A stretch of 64,000 nucleotides of DNA from Paragyromitra xinjiangensis (Eukaryota; Ascomycota; Pezizomycetes; Pezizales; Discinaceae). Shown in pieces: positions 45,901 through 56,840 of the stretch (within the stretch, counting starts at the first letter, position 1; every line of letters begins with the position of its first letter). The notes beneath the pieces were generated by a model, which had not been told where the DNA came from, did no database searches, and worked only from the letters and a program-made list of their open reading frames with translations. A program made the position numbers and the translations under genes. The stretch is taken from assembly GCA_038503065.1 (NCBI GenBank), contig JBCAMK010000008.1:620001-684000 (forward strand), read 5' to 3'.

Positions 45901-46681
45901 GTCTTATTATGTTGTGGAATTGACTCCAGTTTGCTTTGTTGAGGTTGCGTTTGGGTGTGGCTGTGGGTTTTGGTGGGAGAAATATGGTGGTTGTGATTAG
46001 GGTGTGATCAGAGTTATCCCTTAGTCCTTGATCGGATTGCCACGTTATGAGGTATTGTTGTATGTTTTTGAATAGGGTGAGGTCGATGGTGGAATTTTGG
46101 TTGCCATTTCTGGGGAAGTGTGTAGGGGTTTCTGGGTGATTGATGAGTTGGTAGTTGTGATCTTCTAGCCAGTCCACGAGTTGGTTGGCTATTAGTCTGG
46201 TTCTGTTGATGGAGGTGCGATGTGTGTCGGTTTCAAGTCCGTACCACCATGTGTGGTGTAGATTGGTGTCTGCTAGTATCATGTGCATGGGGAGGAAGTG
46301 ATGCATGTTGAGATAAGTGTATGTTGTTGGTGTGTGATTGGCGTATATGTTGGAAATTTCGATGTCGCCTATTGCCGTGGTGATGATGATGGAAATGGCG
46401 TTGTTGAAGAAGGAGGTTGAGATGCGTGGGTTGAGGTTCATGTTTGCATTGATGTAGGTGACGCATTTGGGATTCTGGTTTGTTGGTGAAAAGCGATGAA
46501 AGTTTGTGATGTTTGGTGGTAGGCCCTGGGCTTCTGACCATGGGTCTTGTAATGCGAGTATGGCGAGTTGAGTGTTAATGTTTGCGTGATGGAGTACTGA
46601 AAGAGTGGAGGCCTTTCCTTTAGCGCAATTCAGTTGTTGCACTTGGGCTATGCCTGTAGTTTGTGTTGTGTGTTTAATCAT
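42989..46681 (-). pseudogene. LINE M3 ORF2, two nonsense codons
   Basis: The frame spans 3,693 nt, the same as M1 and M2, without indels. Stops are TGA at 45124-45122 (a Ser codon in YRPISLLSCLGK) and TAA at 45085-45083 (a Gln codon in IITRQLE), both between the endonuclease and the RT catalytic motifs. The rest matches M2, including YIDDN, RNase H and the C-terminal Cys/His motif. Confidence 0.87.
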
Positions 46682-48107
46682 TACGGTTGTTCAGTTTTTG
46701 TGCGCGTTGAGCAAGGTAGAGTGCTCTGGTCTTCATTTTCTCTGGGCAGTCGATGGCAGTGTGTTGATTGGTGTTGCAGCAGGCGCATCTGAGTGGCATG
46801 TGTGTGCATCTGGCGCCTCCTTTGCATGTGATTTGGTCGCATTTGTGGTCTTTGGTGTGGTGGGCAAGTGCGCAGATGGCACAGGCGACTTCTTGCTTGC
46901 AGGTGGCGTCGTGGTGTCCAAGTTTTTGACAGTTGCGGCATTGGGTGGTGGGGTTGATTGGGTGGTATTTGCGGATTTTGCAGGTGGCGTTAAGGATGTT
47001 GAGATAGGTGAAGCCTAGGGTCTTGAGGGTGTGTTTGGCTGGCAGAGCGATGACGATGGAGGAGGCTTTTTTGCCAACGCGTTTTTCCTCCGTAGATAGC
47101 CATCTCGGGGCTTGGGCCAGTTGTACGTCAGGTAGGGCGGCTTGAAGGGTATTGGTGATGGTAGTGGGTGTGACGGGTTCAAGGTTGAAGTTGAGGGGGA
47201 CAGCGTCGATGATGAACTTGGACCATCTGCTGTTGATTCTGATGTTGGTTATTGGGATCTTGAGGAGATTGCAAGCTGAGGTGATTTCATGTTCGTATTG
47301 TTCAATGAATTTGTCAGCGGCTTTGTTGGGTTTGGTGGTGAGGATGAGATTGTCGTTGTTGGTTTTGCGAACGGCCAGGATGCATGTGTTGACGGTTCCT
47401 AGACGATTGTTGATGGCGTTGAGTATGGAATCTGGGGTGGCTGAGGCGGGAAGGGGTTCGGTGAGTTCAATTATGATTTCTCTTTTGTCGGTGGTAAAAT
47501 CGGGCTTGTATAGTGGTTGTATTTTTGGGGTTTTGCGGTTGGTGACGGTGGTGAAGTTGACTTCGCCAGGTGCTGTTGTAACTTTGCTGGCATAGGTTTC
47601 TTGTGCTTTGTTGTTGGAGTTGGAAGGTTTGCTGGTGTTTGTGGTGGGAGGTTTGTTGTTTGCGGCAGGGGTGTTGGCTTTTGTACTTTGGTTGGTTTGG
47701 AGATGTAGAAGCCTGGCGTCTAGTGAGCGTACAGTGTTTTGGAGGGAGATGTTTTGGGCTTTGATTTCGGCAAGTTTGGAGGTGGTGTTGGTGTTCTGAA
47801 TGTTGTTGAATTTGATTTGTGCTAGGAGAGTGTCCATTTGTCTTTCAAATTCGTCTTTCATTGAGTTGAATTGGCTCTGAATGAACCAGGCGAGATAGTT
47901 GGTGGAAGTGGAGTTGGTCATGTTTGCCATTTCTTCGGCGGGGATTTGGGTGAAGTTGAGGTTGGAATTAAATTCCTGACCTCCGACGCTTTCATCATCG
48001 TCATGTTCACTAGAGGAGCTGCTGTGATTGGAGGCAGGTTTGTCTTCCATTGGAAGGTCTGCGGGGTCGAAAGCAGAGAGGGCAGTGCTGCCTTCAGGTG
48101 CAGACAT
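46674..48107 (-). CDS. LINE M3 ORF1 (intact)
   Basis: A 477-residue protein with the same layout as M1 ORF1: acidic Ser-rich start, coiled coil, Thr/Asn/Pro linker, RRM-like centre and three Cys/His knuckles (CRNCQKLGHHDATC and followers). It overlaps the ORF2 start by 8 nt (46674-46681). It would bind LINE RNA and could serve the intact M2 ORF2 in trans. Confidence 0.88.
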   Translation of the reverse strand: MSAPEGSTALSAFDPADLPMEDKPASNHSSSSSEHDDDESVGGQEFNSNLNFTQIPAEEMANMTNSTSTNYLAWFIQSQFNSMKDEFERQMDTLLAQIKFNNIQNTNTTSKLAEIKAQNISLQNTVRSLDARLLHLQTNQSTKANTPAANNKPPTTNTSKPSNSNNKAQETYASKVTTAPGEVNFTTVTNRKTPKIQPLYKPDFTTDKREIIIELTEPLPASATPDSILNAINNRLGTVNTCILAVRKTNNDNLILTTKPNKAADKFIEQYEHEITSACNLLKIPITNIRINSRWSKFIIDAVPLNFNLEPVTPTTITNTLQAALPDVQLAQAPRWLSTEEKRVGKKASSIVIALPAKHTLKTLGFTYLNILNATCKIRKYHPINPTTQCRNCQKLGHHDATCKQEVACAICALAHHTKDHKCDQITCKGGARCTHMPLRCACCNTNQHTAIDCPEKMKTRALYLAQRAQKLNNRND

Positions 48108-48441
48108 GTTGGAGGTTCGGGTGAGGTGGGGGGAGAGGTGACTGGAGGTGCGTTTGCGCCCAGCAAGGGGTGTGGGTGTGATGGGTGCCCAAACAAGTCG
48201 GACAGGAGTTGCAGGTGGTGATGGCGATACTCTGGGAGGAGTATTGGGAGCCAGGTTGATGGGGGAGCGATGGGAGTGATGAGTTCCCAGAAGCGAGATG
48301 GGGTGTGATGATACACGAGGCCAAAGAGATAGAGACTTTTTGGTTTCGTGAGATTCTGGGAGAGGTGGTTTGTGGTGTTGAGTTTGCGGTCGGAGATGAT
48401 GGAGGGAAAAGTAGAAGCGAGGTGGGCGGTCGCTTATTATA

Positions 48442-48720
48442 TACTGCCTCTAGTATGCGTAGTAGATCAGGGCCGGACTGATGGGACTGTAGGAGCCTGC
48501 ATCGGTGGGGTTGCTCCCACATGCAGAGAGCTACCGCATCCCACTGATCTGGTTGATACAGAGGAACCACATGTGCGTAAGCTGACGAGCTGACGGCACA
48601 TAGACGGCTGCATCTACCACTCCGACGAAGTGGTAGAGTTCTGAATCAACCTGTGCAGTATGCATCAGCGGAAGCTGATAGGCAACGCACTGGCAGCGCT
48701 ATCTACAGGTAATACACATG
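48442..48720 (+). mobile_element. middle piece of the interrupted LTR
   Basis: It starts with the 13-bp M-type target (48442-48454) and ends with AATACACATG (48711-48720), the plus-array target. The stretch between aligns with about 53883-54140 of the solo LTR; shared landmarks include GAGTT-x-x-AATC-x-ACCTGTGCA and GGCTGATAGG-like boxes. It separates the 5' ends of the divergent LINEs M3 and A by 279 bp. Confidence 0.72.
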
Positions 48721-49024
48721 CCCCGACATCGCTGATTGAAATAGCCGAAAACACCAAATTCTGCGTTGCAACCGCGTTACACACAGCAAAAAGTCTTTAA
48801 CTTTACTGCTTCCTTTCTCACCACTTTTACCCCGCTTCAGGAAATTTACCTCCTCCTGCAGCGGAGCCATCACTCTGGATCCCCAAACTCCCCCCAGGAG
48901 ATCCCCCTCACCCATTGCAACCCCAGTGCACTTTGTCCGCGTTCAAACAACCCCACCAAAGGTTGCTGGCCGCAAACGAACATCCTCCCACCTCTCCCCT
49001 CCCACCCAACGCAAAACAAACCCA

Positions 49025-50463
49025 ATGTCTCAAGCTGAAGGCTCCACTGCGTTTTCTGCCTTTGACGCAGCAGACCTTCCCATGACGGACAAACCACCAT
49101 CTCACCACAGCAGCTCCTTTAGCGAAGCCGACGAAGATGAAGAAGACATCGGAGGACAAGACTACAACTCCAACATGAACTTTACACAATTTGTGCCCGA
49201 GGAACTCCAAAACCTCAACCACGGCGAAGCTACAAACTACCTCGCTTGGCTCATTCAGAGCCGAATCGCAGACTTGAAGCTAGACTTCCAACAACAGTTA
49301 AGCAGCCTCAAGACACAAATACAATTCAGCCATAAACAGCACGAGTCCTCCCTCACCAAACTTGCCGATATCAAGGCACAAAATATCAGGCTCCAAAACG
49401 ACGTCCGCACGCTGGACAATAGACTCCACAGCCTACAAACAGCAAAAACCACCACCACTGCCCCCATCACTCCCATTCAAGCTCCCCAACTCACCAACTT
49501 AACCAATCAATCGAAGCCCAAACAAGGAGCTCAAACCTCCTATGCCAACATCACCGCCCCAGCACCAGGGAACCCTCATTCCAACAAGTCCAAAACAAAA
49601 AGGGCAAAAAACCAGCACCCCAACCTCTTTACAAGCCAGACTACACCACGGATAAAAGAGAAATCATCCTGGAACTCACCGAACCTCTCCCAACAACCAT
49701 CACCCCCGACGCAATCCTTGACGCCATAAACAACAAACTAGGAGCACAGAAAACCTGCATCCTCGCAGTCAGGAAAACAAATGGAGACAACTTAATGCTA
49801 CTCACCTGTCCCAACGAGCCAGCAGACACCTTCCTCACACAATACCAACACGAAATCACCTCCGCATGCACATTACTCAAAATTCCCATCACCAACGCAA
49901 GAGTCAACAGCAGATGGTCCAAATTTATCTTGGACAGCGTCCCAACCTACTTCAACACCAAGCCAACTCAAATTACTGACATCACCAACGCACTACAAGC
50001 AGCCCTCCCCGAAGTCGAACTCGCACAAACACCCAGATGGCTCAGCACTGAAGAAGGCCGCAAGGGAAAAAAACATTCCTCCATCGTCATCGCCATACCT
50101 GCCAAACATACCCTCAAATCACTCGGTTTCACATACCTCAACCTCTTCAACGCCACATGCAAAGCACGAGAATATCACCCCATCAATCCCACCACCCGAT
50201 GCCGCAACTGTCAGAAACTTGGACACCATGATGCCACATGCAAAAATGACACTGCCTGCGCCATATGTGCCCAATCCCACCACACCAAAGATCATAAGTG
50301 CTCCACCCCCACCTGCAAAGGAGGAGCCAGATGCACCCACATGCCCCTTCGCTGCGCATGCTGCAACACCAACCAACACACAGCGATTGATTGCCCCGAG
50401 AAAGCCAAGACCAGAGCCCTATATCTAGTAAACCGCTCCAAAAAACCCACCACCGCAAATTAA
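49025..50463 (+). pseudogene. LINE A ORF1, frameshifted
   Basis: It begins MSQAEGSTAFSAFDAADLP and has the usual coiled coil and three Cys/His knuckles. Comparison with copy B shows a 1-bp deletion near 49568 (CCAGGGAACC against CCAGGCGAATCC), which throws the frame off until about 49729; the C-terminal half is open in another frame. The stop TAA is directly followed by the ORF2 ATG. Confidence 0.85.
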
Positions 50464-53400
50464 ATGACAACCAAATCATCAGGCATAGCCCAGGTACAGC
50501 AACTGAACTGTGCCAAAGGAATGGCCTCCACCTATTCAGTAACACAACACGCCACAACAAACGAAAACTTAATAGCACTCCTAGTACAAGACCCCTGGTG
50601 CCTACCAACAGGTCTACCACCTCAAATTCCAAATTTCACACTATTCGCACCTACATCACCAAACCCCAAATGCGTAACCTACATCAAATCACACCTTAAC
50701 CCAATACAAAAATCCACATACTTCAACAACTGCATAACAGTACAAATCAAACTTCCAAACTTAACAATAGACATCACCAACATCTACGCAAATCACCTTC
50801 CATCATCGCACAACTACCTATCCACCAACACCTTCCTACCCAACCATATAATCTGCGGAGACTTCAATCTCCACCACACATGGTGGTATGGCGCCAAAAC
50901 ACATCTACACTTTCCAACCATCGACAGAACCAGACCCATATCCAACCTCCTAGTTTCATGGCTAGAAGAACAAAATTACCACCTGCATAATCACCCAGGA
51001 ACATACACACACTTCCCACGCAATGGCAATAATTCTTCCATAATCGACCTCACGCTATCCAAGGGCATTGATCACCTCGCCCAATTATGGGAAAGCGACT
51101 CAGGACTCAAAGATGGCTCAGATCACGCCACCATCACCACAACATTCATCCTAAACGCTCATACCCACACTCACCCCAAAAGGGACATACATAAAGCAGA
51201 CTGGGACAAATTTCACCGCACAATACAAAATCATCCAATACACAAAATGCCGCTCACAACCAAAGCGCAAACCACACTAGCATGCGAAACTCTAACGCAC
51301 ATGCTACAACAAGCAACAGAAATTGCAATTCCTTTATCAAAACCTCCCCAAAAGTCCAAATCATGGTGGACTAAAGAACTCACCAAACTACGCAAGGCCC
51401 TCAGCGCCACAAACAAAAACTACAGAACACACCCCACACCAGAAAACAAACTTACTGCCAAAAACTTACACAAAAAATGGCAAAAAGAAGTCAAACTCGC
51501 CAAAGAACACCACTGGCAGCAAAGACTCAATACCAACAATCCTGACGCCTTATGGAAAACAATCAAACAATCCAAAGGACGCACCCCCCCCACCAACATT
51601 CCCTCACTTGAAAACAAATCTGAATTTCAAGACAAATGCCAAATCTTCACAAAAGCTTTCTTCCCACCCAACACATCCGCTCCACAACCCATACCACCAC
51701 AATGGCTACAACCACCGCACACAAGCATCACACATGAACTTCCACATATCACACCAAATCACATCAGCAAACTCCTCGCCAAAACCAACAAAAATTCAGC
51801 CCCAGGCACAGATGGCATAACATATCCCATCATCATCCAAGCACACCTCGCTGACCCCAATCTCATCCCAAAAATTTTTAATCAAGCGCTACTCCATTCA
51901 GTCATGCCAACCTGTTGGAAACATGCCCTAATCACCCCAATACCTAAGGCATCGAAACCCAATTATTCCACACCCAAATCCTACCGCCCCATCTCCCTAC
52001 TATCATGCCTAGGCAAACTCCTAGAGAAATGCGTGGCCAAAAAATTAGAAGCATACGCAGTCACCACAGGCGCGATAAATTCCCAACATACAGGAGCAAG
52101 AACCTCCATATCCGCCATAGATCCCCTCGCCAACCTGCTCACCACTGCTCAAGAATGGCTCGACAGGAAAATTGTCAGAAGCAAAAACAAAAGCGGTAAC
52201 AGGGAAATTAGACCATCCCTCCTCACATCCGACATAGAAGGAGCATTCAACTGCGTAATTCACTCGCAAATGCTCCACATCCTCCAACATTACACCTTCC
52301 CCAATTGGATCACGAACTGGTATAAAGAATTCAACAACAATCATACAATTTCGTTTTCCTTTAATCAACAAAAGGAAAATCCCAAAGCATTCCCACAAGG
52401 CCTCCCACAAGGGTCGCCTATTTCATCCATTGCATTCACCATATACAGTGCAGCATTAGATGCCAAACCTTCCCCCTCGAACCTCCAACAATCATCCATC
52501 TATATAGACGATGATGCTCTCCTACAAGGAGCCTTCAGCACCAAATTCGCAAACATCACCCTGCAAAACCGATTTACGGAAAAAATCAACAGGGCCAAAT
52601 TTCTTAACATCAAATATTCACCACCCAAGACAGAACTTATACATTTCCTCACAAAAACCACAGTCAGAAAACTGGATATCCCACTTTCCATAACATCAAT
52701 CAATCTTGAAATCCTACCTTCGCAGGTAATCAAATCACTTGGAATACACATTGACGACAAGCTCTCATTCCTACCACAAATAGACAAAGCTTCCAACCGA
52801 CTCAGGGCAATCACACAACGCCTCAGCACCATGGCCAAAGCACACAATCTTACCCCATCCAACCTTCATCAACTCACAAACGCCCTAGCCATACCCAATT
52901 TCTTATGGGGCTCACCCCTCTGGTGGACAGGCAAACAAAATCTCCTAGAAAGAACCAAACCAGCCTATCATTCTCTCGCTAGGCTAATCACTGGCCTTCC
53001 ACAACGAACCAAGCTCGAAAAGCTACTCGCAGAAGCCGCCATTCCTCCTTTAGATCTATTACTAGACATGCACACACAAAAATACGCTATCAGAATCCTA
53101 AAGACTGGACCCCACAATCCAGCTTTCATTCCCCTGATCAAACTCTTACCGCAAAATCAAGAGTACCAAGGAACCGGACTCAAACGAATCGCCTCACTCC
53201 TTACACCCTTGCTACAAAATTCCCCATCACTTGAAAACCTTCTCCCCCCCTCTCTGCCAGATTATCTTCCACCGGAAAACATCCTCATATCCTGCAAATA
53301 TAAAGAAGAAACAGCCCAAGAACATAAATCTTGGATCGGCAGATTAGAAAACGCCTGGCTCCTATATTCCGACGGTTCAAAAGCCGAAGATGGAACCACA

Positions 53401-54888
53401 TCAACAGCTGCACACCTAATTCACATCCGCTTTGGCATCGAGACACAAAGCTACTCACACCAATGCAACATTGCACACCACGCTGAAAACGAAGATGCAG
53501 AAATACATGGCATACAAGAAGCCACTCACCTACTCGTCAACCACATTATGCACCCCGCCCCAGTCTTCCTATGTGTAGACAACCAAAATGCCCTACTGGC
53601 GCTAACAGGCGCAACCACAGCCAATAGGGAATACCTTTGGCACACCCTCATCAGCATACAAACCCTACAATCAATCGGCTGCCAAGTGATGGGCAAATGG
53701 ACCCCATCACACATAGGCATCACAGGAAATGAAACAGCAGATCGCCTAGCCAAAGAAGCCTACCATCTACCATCATGCAAATGGACAAGAACCACATTAA
53801 ACTGGTTAACCCTCCAACCGCGCAAAGCCCTACATCGCAAATGGGCCCCTCCTGTAACGGACCCACAAGGCTGTTACATGCGAAAGGTAGAATAGACCCG
53901 GGCAGACGGAGAGGTACAAGGACCAGCATGAGTGGAGTAGCTACCACATGCTAGGGAACACCAGTACCCCGCTGACCTGGTGGTTAGGAACATCCGGAGG
54001 TGCTAAGGCTGACGGGCCTGTAGCAGATCTCCGATGACATCAAACACTTAGAGATGTGGTTGAGTTCCAAATCCACCTGTGCATGCCCCACCAGCTATGG
54101 CTGATAGGCGGCGCAACTGGGAGAACTATTCTAGCGGACACCTGACGCAACTATGGACTGATCAGCGCCATGCAAGTAGTCCTACAGGACTAGGCTGGTG
54201 GATCATAGAGTCCTGACTGGTAGAGCAGTGCATGAGGAGCGGTTGCACATGAGGTGCAGAACTCCAGCGGAATGTGAGAGAACACTTCCGAAGGGAACCG
54301 CCCATGATCACTGACAGGATTCAGGGTTAACCGGATCCCCCAGCTGAGTAGAACTGAGTAGAGGCGGCGAGCATGCAGTACTACAAGTACTGGCGAGCCC
54401 CGCCACTAGTTGCTCTTCTCCATCTTCAACCAGAGACCTAGTGACGAGAATTACTGAGTTCTGCCCTTAAGATTATTGAGTATACTGCACGAAAATACTT
54501 TAAGATCTCAGCCTGACTTTAGTATAAGCAACGGCCGTTTTCCTACCTAGCCTTAGCAGTTGTCTAGAGGACCACCCCCGTTACACCTCCACACTTATAT
54601 TCCAAACAATTAAATTCGAAAATCGCTCAACTACCTCTACATCGCGCAAAGAGAATTTGGAAAGTCAGAAACGAACTATCCAAAGCCGATCACCTACCGG
54701 GGCAACCCCCTAACATTTGTCAATGCGGAGAAGAAGATTCAACCAAACACCGCATCCTCTCCTGTCCACTTTACATTTCTGAACGAGCTTTATTTTTTGA
54801 ACAACGGGATATTAAATGGGATTTTCTATTTGGAAATGACTTAAATATTGCGAATTGCTTTTCTTTCATGGACGCGCTTGATATTTGA
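50464..54888 (+). pseudogene. LINE A ORF2, split by a solo LTR
   Basis: The parts are 50464-53852 and 54591-54888. Their lengths sum to 3,687 nt, exactly 1,229 codons, so the LTR is the only break. It has an endonuclease (LVQDPW, CGDFNLHHTWW, SDHATI), RT (DIEGAFNCV, GLPQGSPISS, YIDDD), RNase H (YSDGSKAEDG, EDAEIHGIQEA, DNQNALLAL, GNETADRLA) and a C-terminal CQCG...HRILSC motif. The LTR sits between RNase H and the Cys/His tail, so the left part could still give a protein with all catalytic domains. Confidence 0.88.
53853..54585 (+). mobile_element. solo LTR (733 bp) with 5-bp target duplication
   Basis: It starts TGTAACGG and ends CCGTTACA. The flanks are CCTCC on both sides (53848-53852 and 54586-54590). 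TG...CA ends with a 5-bp duplication are the hallmark of an LTR retrotransposon, and no internal region is present. Near the 3' end are CCCTTAAGATTATTGAG and GCAACGGCCGT, both conserved in the interrupted LTR (60.9-61.05 kb). It is the best reference for this LTR family in the window. Confidence 0.88.
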
Positions 54889-55082
54889 AATTGCTTTGAT
54901 ATAGTTATCGTTTTGTTATTTTTTATTATTTTTATATTTTAGTAGTTAGTTAGTTTGTTTTGTTTTTGTTTTTGTTTTGTTTTTGTTTTGATTTTGTTTT
55001 TTAGGGGAAGTTTTAGCGGTGGAAGTTGAGGCGATATACTTTGTATCAGGGCCGTATAAAAATAAATAAAATAAAAAAATAA

Positions 55083-55092
55083 AATACACATG
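55083..55092. repeat. target site between LINE A and LINE B
   Basis: AATACACATG, identical to 48711-48720 and 60671-60680, lies between the A-rich tail of A and the first bases of B. Confidence 0.75.
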
Positions 55093-55396
55093 CCCTGACA
55101 TCGCTGATTGAAATAGCCGAAAACACCAAATTCTGCGTTGCAACCGCGTTACACACAGCAAGAAGTCTTTAGCTTTACTGCTTCTTTTCTCACCACTTTT
55201 ACCCCGCTCCAGGAAATTTACCTCCTCCTGCATCGGAGTCATCACTCTGGATCCCCAAACTCCCCCCAGGAGATCCCCCTCACCCATCGCAACCCCAGTG
55301 CACTTTGTCCGCATTCAAACAACCCCACCAAAGGTTGCTGGCCGCAAACGAACCTCTTCTCACCTTTCCCCACCCATCCAACACAAAACAAACCCA

Positions 55397-56839
55397 ATGT
55401 CTCAAGCCGAAGGCTCCACTGCGCTCTCTGCCTTTGATGCAGCAGATCTTCCCATGATGGACAAACCACCCTCTCACCACAGCAGCTCCTCAAGTGAAGC
55501 CGACGAAGACAAAGAAGACATCGGAGGCCAGGATTACAACTCCGACATGAACTTCACACAACTTGTGCCCGAGGAACTCCAAAACCTCAACCACGGCAAA
55601 ACCACAAACTACCTCACCTGGCTCATCCAAAGCCAAATTGCAGACTTGAAGCTAGACTTCCAACAACAACTAAGCAGCCTCAAAACACAAATCCAATTCA
55701 GCCACAAAGGGCATGAATCCTCTCTCACCAAACTTGCCGACGTCAAAGCACAAAACATCAGGCTTCAAAATGATGTTCGCACCCTAGACAACAGGCTCCA
55801 CAGCCTGCAAACTGCAAAAACCACACCAACCACCACCATCGCTCCCACCATTCCTATCATTCAAGCTCCCCAATTCACCAACCAAACCAAACCAAAACAA
55901 GGAGCTCAAACCTCCTATGCCAACATCACCGCCCCAGCACCAGGCGAATCCTCATTTCAACAAGTCCAAAACAAAAAGGGCAAAAAACCAACCCCTCAAC
56001 CCCTTTACAAGCCAGATTACACCACGGATAAAAGAGAAATCATCCTGGAACTTACCGAACCCCTCCCAACAACCATCACCCCCGACGCAATCCTTGACGC
56101 CATAGACAACAAGCTAGGAGCACAAAAAACCTGCATCCTCGCAGTCAGGAAAACAAATGGAGACAATTTAATGCTCCTCACACGCCCCAACGAACCAGCA
56201 GACACCTTCCTTTTGCAATACCAACACGAAATCACCGCTGCCTGCACACTACTCAAAATCCCCATCACCAACACCAGAGTCAACAGCAGATGGTCCAAAT
56301 TCATCCTGGACAGTGTCCCAACCTCCTTCAACAGCAAACCAACTCAAATCATCGACATCACCAATGCGCTACAAGCAGCCCTCCCTGAAGTCGAACTCGC
56401 ACAAACACCCAGATGGCTCAGCACGGAAGAAGGCTGCAAAGGGAAGAAACATTCCTCTATCGTCATCGCCATACCCGCCAAACACACCCTCAAATCACTT
56501 GGCTTCACATACCTCAACCTCTTCAACGCCACGTGCAAAGCAAGAGAATACCATCCCATCAATCCTACCACCCAATGCCGCAACTGCCAAAAACTCGGAC
56601 ACCACGACGCAACATGCAAAAACGACACTGCTTGCGCCATATGTGCCCAACCCCACCACACCAAAGATCACAAGTGCTCCACTCCCACCTGCAAAGGAGG
56701 AGCCAGATGCACTCACATGCCCCTTCGCTGCACATGCTGCGACACCAACCAACATACAGCCATCGATTGCCCAGAAAAAGTCAAAACCAGAGCCCTGCAT
56801 CTAGTAAACCGCTCCAAAAAACCCACCACCAATAATTAA
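55397..56839 (+). CDS. LINE B ORF1 (intact)
   Basis: A 480-residue protein. An acidic Ser-rich start (HHSSSSSEADEDKEDIGG) is followed by a coiled coil at about residues 75-150, a Pro/Thr linker, an RRM-like centre and Cys/His knuckles (CRNCQKLGHHDATC, CAICAQPHHTKDHKC, CTCCDTNQHTAIDC). The chosen ATG matches the MSQAEGST start of A and the MSAPEGST start of M1-M3; the frame is open 33 codons further upstream. ORF2 starts 1 bp after the stop. Confidence 0.87.
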   Translation: MSQAEGSTALSAFDAADLPMMDKPPSHHSSSSSEADEDKEDIGGQDYNSDMNFTQLVPEELQNLNHGKTTNYLTWLIQSQIADLKLDFQQQLSSLKTQIQFSHKGHESSLTKLADVKAQNIRLQNDVRTLDNRLHSLQTAKTTPTTTIAPTIPIIQAPQFTNQTKPKQGAQTSYANITAPAPGESSFQQVQNKKGKKPTPQPLYKPDYTTDKREIILELTEPLPTTITPDAILDAIDNKLGAQKTCILAVRKTNGDNLMLLTRPNEPADTFLLQYQHEITAACTLLKIPITNTRVNSRWSKFILDSVPTSFNSKPTQIIDITNALQAALPEVELAQTPRWLSTEEGCKGKKHSSIVIAIPAKHTLKSLGFTYLNLFNATCKAREYHPINPTTQCRNCQKLGHHDATCKNDTACAICAQPHHTKDHKCSTPTCKGGARCTHMPLRCTCCDTNQHTAIDCPEKVKTRALHLVNRSKKPTTNN

Positions 56840-56840
56840 A

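Larger units (their letters stand above)
42794..48441 (-). mobile_element. LINE copy M3 (complete, 5.65 kb)
   Basis: Full length, with leader (48441-48108), ORF1, ORF2, 3' UTR and a tail of shortened AGTGTTT units. Target copies flank it at 42781-42793 and 48442-48454. After the right copy the sequence continues as LTR DNA, so M3 marks the right edge of the minus-strand array. Confidence 0.9.
48721..55082 (+). mobile_element. LINE copy A (plus strand), interrupted by a solo LTR
   Basis: It begins CCCCGACATCGCTGATTG and ends with an AAATAAAT-type tail. Without the 733-bp LTR and its 5-bp duplication it is about 5.62 kb. AATACACATG lies on both sides (48711-48720 and 55083-55092). It is related to M1-M3 at the protein level but is clearly a different subfamily, with a different leader and tail. 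Confidence 0.88.
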
